A stretch of DNA of 32,394 bases from Xanthomonas sp. NCPPB 1128 (lineage in GTDB: Bacteria; Pseudomonadota; Gammaproteobacteria; Xanthomonadales; Xanthomonadaceae): contig NZ_LFME01000045.1 of assembly GCF_001043115.1 (NCBI RefSeq), positions 1 through 32,394 on the forward strand, read 5' to 3'. A program made the position numbers and the translations under genes. How positions within the stretch are numbered: position 1 is the first letter of the stretch; each line of letters starts with the position of its first letter. This document shows positions 16,389 through 22,866 of the stretch, piece after piece. A model generated the notes under the pieces. It ran no database searches. It was not told the DNA's origin and was given only the letters and a program-made list of their open reading frames with translations.

Positions 16389-17882
16389 CTACACCAGCTT
16401 GAACACGTCGTCGAAGCGGTTCAGCGCCTCGTCGACCACCGCATCGGTATCGGCGCGGCTGGTGTAGATGCGGCTGCCGGCCAGGGTGATCAGCCCGTGC
16501 GCCGAATACGCCGCGCCCATCTCCTCCATCATGTGCTTGCGCTCCTTGGCTTCGTTGCGCACGCGCCACAGCTTGTACAGGTTGCCGGTGTCCAGCAGCA
16601 GCACGCCGGAGGTCTGCAGGTGCACGATCGAGCCCATGTTGTAGACCACGTATGGCAGGCCGAGACGGCGGATGATCGCCTCCAGGCCCTGCCGCAGGCG
16701 ATCGCCGGCGCGGCCGGCCTGGCCGGCGGCGTCGCTGCGCTGCGCTTCCAGCAAGGCGTGGTAGCCGGCCACGCAGGACAGCGGATTGGCCGACAGCGTG
16801 CCGCCGACGAAGGCGCGCCGCGCGGTGGTGCCGATGCCGCCGACCAGGCTCATCATCACCTCGCGGCGGCCGCCGATCGCACCGGCCATCGGATAGCCGC
16901 CGGCCAGGCATTTGCCGAGCACGGTGATGTCCGGCAGGACCCCGAAGTAGCCCTGCGCACCGCCCGGGCCGAGCCGGAAGCCGGTGACCACTTCGTCGAA
17001 GATCAGCAGTGCACCGAACTCGTCGCACAACTTGCGCACCTGCCGGTTGTAGTCGTGGTGCACCGGCCGCGTGCCGCTCTCCGGCCCCAACGGTTCCAGC
17101 AGCACCGCCGCGGTACCGCCACGCAGGCGATTGAACTGCAGCTTGCGCCGCAAGGCCTCCAGATCGTTGGGATGGCATTCCTGGGTGTAGGCGGTGGCGC
17201 CGCGCGGAATGCCGATCGCCTCCATGCGCCCGGTGCCCGGCAGGCGCATGCCGTACACCAGCTGGTCGCTCCAGCCGTGGTAGGCGCCGCCGATCTTGAT
17301 GATCCATTTCTTGCGGGTGTGGGTCCGCGCCAGGCGCACCGCGCCCATCACCGCCTCTGTGCCGGAGCCGAGCAGGCGCAGCATCTCCACCGCCGGCATG
17401 CTGGCGCAGACCAGTTCGGCCAGCTTGACCTCGTACTCGTGCAGCAGGCCGGTCACCGGACCGCACTGGTCCAGTACCGCCTGCACGTGCTCGCGCAGTT
17501 CCGGCGGATTGGACCCGAGCAGGGTTGGGCCGCCGGCCTGCAGGAAGTCGATGTAGCGGTTGCCGTCCACGTCGGTCAGGTACGCGCCCTCGGCGCTGTG
17601 CATGGCCAGCGGGAACGGATGGTTGAACGCCAGGTTGTGCTGCACGCCACCGGGGATCACCTGCTTGGCCGCCTCGCCCAGGCGCTTGGAGCCCTGGCAG
17701 CGCTCGTCGAAATAGCGCATCACCTTGGCCATGCCGGCGGCGCCGATCGGCCGCATCGGCTGGTTCACCAAAGCATGGAAGCGTGCGTACAGCTGGTCCA
17801 CATCGGGCCACTGCGAAATGACGGGGGTCTGGCTCATGGTCGGTGCCGGGCTCGGGGGAACGGAAACGGAAAGCGCTTGCAT
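16389..17882 (-). CDS. Class III PLP aminotransferase (glutamate-1-semialdehyde-aminomutase-like)
   Basis: The 497-residue enzyme has GSGTEA (172-177) for the cofactor phosphate, YHGW (201-204), FDEVVTGFR (295-303) with Asp296 to the pyridine nitrogen, and the PLP lysine Lys324 in LGKCLAGGYP. The pattern is that of HemL-related class III aminotransferases, but it is about 70 residues longer than HemL, mainly at the N terminus, and lies in a sugar-type operon, so a haem role is unlikely. It could move an amino group to an aldehyde or ketone made by the neighbouring kinase and aldolase. The start at 17882 has GGAGG 9 nt upstream and lies 4 nt past the aldolase stop; Met at 17837 is the alternative. 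Confidence 0.88.
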   Translation of the reverse strand: MQALSVSVPPSPAPTMSQTPVISQWPDVDQLYARFHALVNQPMRPIGAAGMAKVMRYFDERCQGSKRLGEAAKQVIPGGVQHNLAFNHPFPLAMHSAEGAYLTDVDGNRYIDFLQAGGPTLLGSNPPELREHVQAVLDQCGPVTGLLHEYEVKLAELVCASMPAVEMLRLLGSGTEAVMGAVRLARTHTRKKWIIKIGGAYHGWSDQLVYGMRLPGTGRMEAIGIPRGATAYTQECHPNDLEALRRKLQFNRLRGGTAAVLLEPLGPESGTRPVHHDYNRQVRKLCDEFGALLIFDEVVTGFRLGPGGAQGYFGVLPDITVLGKCLAGGYPMAGAIGGRREVMMSLVGGIGTTARRAFVGGTLSANPLSCVAGYHALLEAQRSDAAGQAGRAGDRLRQGLEAIIRRLGLPYVVYNMGSIVHLQTSGVLLLDTGNLYKLWRVRNEAKERKHMMEEMGAAYSAHGLITLAGSRIYTSRADTDAVVDEALNRFDDVFKLV

Positions 17883-17886
17883 GGGG

Positions 17887-18528
17887 TCAGGCCTCCAGTG
17901 CGGTGAGGACGGCGCGCAACGGCGCGGCCAGGCCGGCGTCGTGCAGGGCGCGGCGTTCGATGCGGCGCGCCAGGTGATCGCGCGCCACCTGCTCCAGCGC
18001 ATCGACCGCGGCCACCGCCTGTTCCACGCTGCGGCCGCAGCACAGCACGCCGTGGTTGCGCATCAGGTAGGCGTTGCGCGACGGGCGCAGTTGCCGCGCC
18101 AGCAGCCAGGCCAGCAGCCCGGTGCCGGACGGGAAGTAGCCGACCATCGGCACGCGGACGCCGATCGTCGCCTGCAACGTCGGATCCTCCACCGGCAGCG
18201 CCGCACCGAGCAGCGCGCAGGCACTGGCCACCGGCTGATGGGTGTGGATGCTGCAGGCCACGTCGGGCCGGCGGCGCAGCACCTGCGCATGCAGCCCGGT
18301 CTCCACCGACGGCGTGGCGGCACCGTCCAGTTGCCGCAGGTCGGCCAGGCGCACCACGCAGATGTCCTCGGCGCGCATCGCCAGGTAATCGATGGCCGAC
18401 GGCGTCACCGCGAAGCGCTCGGCATCCAGGCGCAGCGCCACGTTGCCGCCGGTGCCGGCCAGGTAGCCGCGCCGCGACAGCTCCACGCACAGCGCGACCA
18501 CGCGCGCGCGTTGTTCATGGGCAAACAT
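17887..18528 (-). CDS. Class II (zinc) aldolase/epimerase family protein, fuculose-phosphate-aldolase type
   Basis: The 213-residue protein keeps the full class II aldolase set: GTGGN (25-29), Ser74-Val-Glu76 with the likely catalytic Glu, zinc ligands His95 and His97 in IHTHQP, and the later His159 in RNHGVLCCG. Family members (fuculose-1-phosphate and rhamnulose-1-phosphate aldolases, ribulose-5-phosphate 4-epimerase) act on phosphorylated ketoses, which suits the kinase gene directly upstream. Its start overlaps the kinase stop by 14 nt and has GGAGG nearby. The decarboxylating or dehydratase branches of the family cannot be excluded. Confidence 0.92.
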   Translation of the reverse strand: MFAHEQRARVVALCVELSRRGYLAGTGGNVALRLDAERFAVTPSAIDYLAMRAEDICVVRLADLRQLDGAATPSVETGLHAQVLRRRPDVACSIHTHQPVASACALLGAALPVEDPTLQATIGVRVPMVGYFPSGTGLLAWLLARQLRPSRNAYLMRNHGVLCCGRSVEQAVAAVDALEQVARDHLARRIERRALHDAGLAAPLRAVLTALEA

Positions 18529-20158
18529 GCTGGGGAACCTCCGGCACGCATTCGGGAACGGGATTCATGCGCCGGTAGATCGGCGCCAGGGTGCGCTGCA
18601 ATTCGCGGAACATCGCGTAGCGGTCGTCGTACAGCGCGCGGGTGAGCGACGACGGCTCGTACACCCGGCGCGCGCGTTGCAGCGCCGGCAGGTCGGCGAA
18701 GCGCAGCCGGCCCAGGCCCACGCCGGCGATGAAGGTGGCGCCGATCGCATTGGCTTGGATCGGGTTGTGCAGTTGCCGGATCGGCTGGCCGCTGACGTCG
18801 GCGATGATCTGGCACCACAGGTCCGACTGCGCGCCGCCGCCGACCGCGGCGATCACGCCGGGATCGCGGCCGAGCAGGCGCGCGAACGGCTCCATCATCC
18901 AGCGCGTGTTCAACGCCACCCCTTCCATGAAGGCGCGAATGATGTCCTCGCGGGTGTGCATCAGCGACAGGTTGACCAGCCCGGCGCGCAGGCTGTGGTC
19001 CTCCACCGGGGTGCGCTCGCCGAACAGCCACGGCATGTACACCAGGCCGTTGGCCCCGGGCGGCACGCGCGCGGCGATGACGTTGAGCACCTCGTACACG
19101 TCCGGGCGCTCTTCGTCGCGCAGCAGTTCGTCGGGATGGAACAGGATGCGGTCGCGAAGGAACGACAGGTTGGCGCCGGCGGTGGACTGCAGCGCGGTGG
19201 CCAGGTAGCGCCCGCTCACCGCGCACGGCACCGCGGCGATGTTGCTGAACACATCGGTCTTCATCCGCGGCACGTGCGCGCCCAGCCACGACGAGGTACC
19301 CAGGTACAGATGCGCGGCGTAGTCCTCGACCGCCGCGGCCACCGCCACCGCCGAGTTGTCGATGGCGCCGGCGATCACCCGGGTCTGCGGCGACAGGCCC
19401 ATCTGCGCCGCCACCTGCGGCAGCAGCGGCCCCAGCACCTCGGTGGAGGCCACCAGGTCCGGCAGCTTGTCGCGTTCGATGCCGAGCAGGCGCAGCAAGC
19501 CGTCGTCGTAGCGGATGCGCATCGGGTCGCGGTTGTCGGTCACCCACGTGGTGAGCACCGAGTCCGCGGTGGCGCAGAAGCGCCCGGTCAGGCGCAGGTT
19601 GAGATAGTCCAGCGCATTGAGGAACTTGTGCGTGCGCTGGTAGCGCTGCGGTTCGTGGTCGCGCAGGTAGGCGATGTGGCCGGCACAGTCCTTGCCGCTG
19701 CCGGCCGGCGCGCCGCCGCTCAGGCGCAGCCAGCGCAGCAGCTTCAGCGGCGCATAGCCGCGCACGTTGAGCCAACGACCGCGCAGGCGCCGCGCGATCG
19801 CGGCCTGCCCGCGCATGTCCAGCCACAACATGGCGTTGCCCAGCGCGCGGCCGTCGCGATCCACGCACACGGTGCATTCGCCCTGGGTCGAGCAGCACAC
19901 CGCGGTCACCCGCCGGCGCAGCGCCTCGCCGCCCTGCAGCACCGCCGCGGCGGTAACCAGCAGCGCGTTCCACCAGTCGCGCGGATCCTGCTCGGCGCAG
20001 ACCCCGTGCACGTGCAGCGGCACCGGCTCGAATGCCCAGGCGATCACCTGGCCGTCCAGCGTGACCAGCGCGCACTTGCAGCCGGAGGTTCCCAGGTCCA
20101 CCGCCAGCACCAGCGGTTGGTCGCCGCCCCGGTCGGCATCGAGCAGTTCGCTGCGCAT
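18515..20158 (-). CDS. FGGY-family carbohydrate kinase (xylulokinase-like)
   Basis: The 547-residue kinase has the N-terminal phosphate-binding motif DLGTSGCK (21-28), the FGGY catalytic base Asp267 in AGAIDNSA, and a C-terminal ATP-domain loop AAVGGGAQSDLWCQIIAD about 445-462, all typical of xylulose/ribulose/glycerol kinases. It would phosphorylate a sugar or polyol and hand it to the overlapping aldolase gene. The natural substrate cannot be named; xylulokinase is only the nearest general look. It begins 3 nt after the porin stop. Confidence 0.9.
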   Translation of the reverse strand: MRSELLDADRGGDQPLVLAVDLGTSGCKCALVTLDGQVIAWAFEPVPLHVHGVCAEQDPRDWWNALLVTAAAVLQGGEALRRRVTAVCCSTQGECTVCVDRDGRALGNAMLWLDMRGQAAIARRLRGRWLNVRGYAPLKLLRWLRLSGGAPAGSGKDCAGHIAYLRDHEPQRYQRTHKFLNALDYLNLRLTGRFCATADSVLTTWVTDNRDPMRIRYDDGLLRLLGIERDKLPDLVASTEVLGPLLPQVAAQMGLSPQTRVIAGAIDNSAVAVAAAVEDYAAHLYLGTSSWLGAHVPRMKTDVFSNIAAVPCAVSGRYLATALQSTAGANLSFLRDRILFHPDELLRDEERPDVYEVLNVIAARVPPGANGLVYMPWLFGERTPVEDHSLRAGLVNLSLMHTREDIIRAFMEGVALNTRWMMEPFARLLGRDPGVIAAVGGGAQSDLWCQIIADVSGQPIRQLHNPIQANAIGATFIAGVGLGRLRFADLPALQRARRVYEPSSLTRALYDDRYAMFRELQRTLAPIYRRMNPVPECVPEVPQHVCP

Positions 20159-20161
20159 GGG

Positions 20162-21073
20162 TCAGAACGTGTAGCCGATCGAAGCCACCAGGGTGTCGCC
20201 GTCGGTCTTGCGGATGCGCGCGCCGTCCTGCACCCAGTACAGTTCATGCGCGTTGACCCGGGTGCTGACCCAGTCCAGGTTCCAGTCCAGCCCCCAGCGC
20301 TTGTGGGTGACGCCGATCTGGTAATCGGCGAAGCTGCCCTCGCTGAAGTTGCGCAGCTTCTGGTAGCCGGCATGCAGGCGCAACGTGGTCGACGGCAACA
20401 CCGACGGCAGCAGCGGGGTCTGGTAGTTGAGATCGCCGAGCAGGGTGCCGCGCGAATCGTGCTCGCCGCGGGCGAAGCAGCGCAGCGCCGTCGTCGGATC
20501 GGCGGCGAACTGCAGGATCTGCGCACACACCCCGCCGGTGTCGGCACCGCGGTAGGTCTTGGAGAACACGTACAACACGCGGCCTTCGATCGCGCCGTAG
20601 CCGAGTTCGAGCACGCCGAAGTTGCTGTTGTAGTTGGTGCGGCGGATGTCCTCCGGCGTGCCGGTCTCCAGGTCGATCCGGTGCGGAGCCAGGAAACTGG
20701 CGCCGGGGAAGCGCTCGGTCGCCAGGCCGACACCGCCATGCCAGGCATCGGGATTGCCGAAGCGGTAGCCGGCCGCGGCGGTGATGCCCAGGCCGTCGCC
20801 GTCGAGGAACTGTTTCTTGCTGACCTTGGCCACCTCCAGCAGCGCAACGAAACCGCTGGCGTGCACGAACTGGGTGGTCCACTTCAGCGATGGGCGCATC
20901 AGCGAGTCGGACACGCCGCGCGTGCGCTGCTCGCTCATCAGCCTGATCTGGTTCTGGAACTCGTAGTTGACCATGCCATCGGTGTCGGCCTGCTGGGCGT
21001 GGGCCTGGGCACAGCACGCGCCGTGCAGGGCCAGTGCGCCCGCGAGGGTCGCCATGAAGCGGACTGCAGTCAT
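20162..21073 (-). CDS. TorF-family putative outer-membrane porin
   Basis: The 303-residue precursor has a signal peptide (about 1-27, ending AQAHAQ-Q), a start of the mature part with NYEFQNQIRLMSEQRTRGVS similar to the TorF/conserved Proteobacterial porin family, alternating beta-strand patterns, and a terminal aromatic residue (YTF), as expected for a beta-barrel. Three cysteines near the middle are unusual for a porin. It may take up the substrate of the following kinase. Met at 21073 has a GGGGAGA ribosome site; the long open frame upstream is a high-GC artefact. Confidence 0.82.
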   Translation of the reverse strand: MTAVRFMATLAGALALHGACCAQAHAQQADTDGMVNYEFQNQIRLMSEQRTRGVSDSLMRPSLKWTTQFVHASGFVALLEVAKVSKKQFLDGDGLGITAAAGYRFGNPDAWHGGVGLATERFPGASFLAPHRIDLETGTPEDIRRTNYNSNFGVLELGYGAIEGRVLYVFSKTYRGADTGGVCAQILQFAADPTTALRCFARGEHDSRGTLLGDLNYQTPLLPSVLPSTTLRLHAGYQKLRNFSEGSFADYQIGVTHKRWGLDWNLDWVSTRVNAHELYWVQDGARIRKTDGDTLVASIGYTF

Positions 21074-21173
21074 CTCAATCTCCCCTGGTTCGCTGAGGAA
21101 GGTGGGACGCGCGGCGGCCGGCGGCGGCCCCGCACGTCGATGGCACCGGCGCCTTGCGCGCGCGGCGGGTGGA

Positions 21174-21617
21174 TTACTTGGCGCAGACCGGCGTGCTGGG
21201 CAGCGCCTGCACGCGGGTGAAGCGTTCGGTCTCGCCGAGCACTTCCACGCCGACGAAGGCGCGCAGATCCAGCGATTTGCCGCTGGCGCGCAGCGTGGCC
21301 TTGTAGCGCTTGCCGCTGCGCGGATCGAAGGCCCAGCCATCGCGCCAGGTGTCGCCGTCCTCGCGCCCCAGGCGCGCGATCTGCACGCCGCAGGTATCGG
21401 TGGCGGTGCCGGCGTCCTTGTCCCAGACGATGCGCCCGCACAAGGCGGTGGCCGCATCCGCGCAGGGCGCGAACTCCACCACCGCGTCCTTGGCCGCAGT
21501 CAGCCACAGCCCCTGTGCCGAGGCCGGTGCGGCGCCCGCCGCGGCCGGCGCCAGCAACCATCCGGCGACGAGTGCGCCGACCATGCCGTACCGCTTCATT
21601 CCCGAACTCGCCTGCAT
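21174..21617 (-). CDS. Secreted DUF2147 family protein
   Basis: The roughly 147-residue protein has a signal peptide (to about residue 30) and the DUF2147 core: QGLWLT, VVEFAPC, LCGRIVW, then RYKATL and a C-terminal Cys. Proteins of this family are small periplasmic beta-sheet proteins of unknown function. Two starts compete: Met at 21617 has GAGGGGG 7 nt upstream and is preferred; Met at 21599 gives a tighter signal peptide. It lies 100 nt upstream of the porin gene, probably in the same transcript. Confidence 0.85.
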   Translation of the reverse strand: MQASSGMKRYGMVGALVAGWLLAPAAAGAAPASAQGLWLTAAKDAVVEFAPCADAATALCGRIVWDKDAGTATDTCGVQIARLGREDGDTWRDGWAFDPRSGKRYKATLRASGKSLDLRAFVGVEVLGETERFTRVQALPSTPVCAK

Positions 21618-21646
21618 CGAACGCCCCCTCGCCATCGCGCAATTAA

Positions 21647-21687
21647 GTAGTGAAAACTACCGTATAGCGATCACTACCGTTTTGCAA
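21647..21687 (-). promoter_or_regulatory. Promoter and operator-like repeats upstream of the DUF2147-kinase operon
   Basis: On the minus strand TTGCAA (21687-21682), 17 nt and TACGGT (21664-21659) form a promoter. ACTACCGT occurs twice on the plus strand (21656-21663 and 21673-21680), 17 bp apart, covering the -10 and the spacer. A perfect inverted repeat GTAGT-GAAA-ACTAC (21647-21660) spans the -10 and likely start point. The AT-rich block stands out from its surroundings and is a likely regulator site. Confidence 0.5.
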
Positions 21688-22183
21688 GCATTGCACGCAC
21701 GATGTTCGTCGCGGACGCGGCGGAGCGCGCAAACGCCTGGATTTCAAGGGATTCCGCGCATAGCGGCACGCATGCGCTGGCCGGTTTTTGCGGCATTGCA
21801 ACAGCCGACGGCGAGGACCAAGACGCGGATCGGCTCGCCCTGCGACCATCCATCAACGTCTCACGTCGACGGAATCCGTCGATCGCGCGCCCTCCAATGA
21901 CGCAGCCACAGGCGTGCAGCCGAACGCGGTCGGCAATGGCACGAGACGACCAAGGACGCGAGATTGGTCGGCGTTCGCTGCAACCTGGCTGCAGCGACGC
22001 GACGACATCGATGACAAGCACCGCCGCCCGCGAGGGCGGCAGTGCCGATGCGGACCAACGAGAAAGATGTAGGACCGGCAGGATCGGCCGGCCGAAGCGG
22101 CCGGCGATGGCGCGGCCGCGATGGGGGAAGCCCCCCCGTTCAACGCATCGGCGCCTCCCGCAGGCGGTAGGCGCGCGTTTGGA
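21688..22183. other. Intergenic stretch with three GC hairpins, no gene seen
   Basis: Between the DUF2147 promoter and bacterioferritin I see no supported gene; the open frames lack family motifs. The part near bfr holds three perfect stem-loops: GCCGCCC/GGGCGGC with a GCGA loop (22023-22040), GCCGGCCG/CGGCCGGC with an AAG loop (22087-22105) and GGGGG/CCCCC (22123-22135). One could end bfr transcription, but none has a T-run on that strand. Confidence 0.5.
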
Positions 22184-22675
22184 TCAGGCGTCCTTGCCGG
22201 ACACGTGCCCGTCGATCTTCGAGGTCTGGTACAGCGCCATGCCGATGCGCTTGATCAGGCCGAGCTGCTGCTCCAGCCACCAGGCATGGTCTTCCTCGGT
22301 GTCGCGCAACTGCGCCAGCAGCACGTCGCGGCTGACGTAGTCGCCGTGCTGCTCGCACAGCTTCATGCCCGCCGCCAGATTGGCGCGCACTTCGTACTCG
22401 ACCTTCAGGTCCTTCTCCAGCATTTCCTCGACGGTGCGCCCGGGCTCGAACGCATGCGGGCGCATGTCCGGGTCGCCCTCCAGGAACAGGATGCGCCGCA
22501 GCAGCGCATCGGCGTGTTCGGTCTCCTCCTCCATCTCGTGGTTGATGCGTTCGTACAGCGCCAGCAGGCCCTGATCCTCGTAACGCCGCGAGTGGATGAA
22601 ATACTGGTCGCGCGCGGCCAGTTCGCCGCGCAGCAGCTCCTTGAGGCATTGCACAACGTCGGGGTGTCCCTTCAT
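22184..22675 (-). CDS. bfr: Bacterioferritin lacking the haem-ligand methionine
   Basis: The 163-residue protein aligns with E. coli Bfr from MKG onward. Ferroxidase-site residues are visible: Glu18, Glu51, His54, Glu93 (E. coli 94), Glu127 and His130. The residue at the haem-ligand position 52 is Thr instead of Met, as in the alpha-type or haem-free subunits known from other bacteria. It should store iron as a 24-mer and oxidise Fe(II), perhaps with haem supplied by a partner subunit or not at all. Met at 22675 matches the family start. No bfd gene is next to it. Confidence 0.93.
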   Translation of the reverse strand: MKGHPDVVQCLKELLRGELAARDQYFIHSRRYEDQGLLALYERINHEMEEETEHADALLRRILFLEGDPDMRPHAFEPGRTVEEMLEKDLKVEYEVRANLAAGMKLCEQHGDYVSRDVLLAQLRDTEEDHAWWLEQQLGLIKRIGMALYQTSKIDGHVSGKDA

Positions 22676-22701
22676 GGGGCGGGCTCCGTGGGGTCGACTG
22701 A

Positions 22702-22717
22702 GGGCACCATAGTGCCC
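22702..22717. promoter_or_regulatory. 16-bp palindrome upstream of bfr
   Basis: GGGCAC-CATA-GTGCCC is a perfect 6-bp inverted repeat 27 nt before the bfr start codon. It includes a TAnnnT-type -10 (TATGGT, minus strand 22711-22706). It may be an operator or a leader hairpin. It does not resemble a Fur box. Confidence 0.3.
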
Positions 22718-22866
22718 GATGCCGCCGCGCCGCGTTCCAATCGGAATCATTCACATCCCGAGTCGCAACGTCCGCGATGCGTGACCCCGCGCACAGCGCG
22801 CCGCGCCTACGCGGGAACGACACGCACGCGTGTCTAGAATCGGAGACTTGCCACCGGAGAGAGACG

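Noticed and set aside
14473-17811. 1112-codon open frame on the minus strand
   Set aside because: It is the wrong frame of the aminotransferase, aldolase-like and MFS genes and has no protein features.
16389-17882. Calling the aminotransferase HemL (glutamate-1-semialdehyde aminomutase)
   Set aside because: The motifs are of that class, but it is about 70 residues longer and sits in a sugar-type operon with no haem genes.
21702-22340. 212-codon plus-strand open frame between DUF2147 and bfr
   Set aside because: It overlaps bfr antisense and shows no start signal, domain or biased composition typical of a protein.
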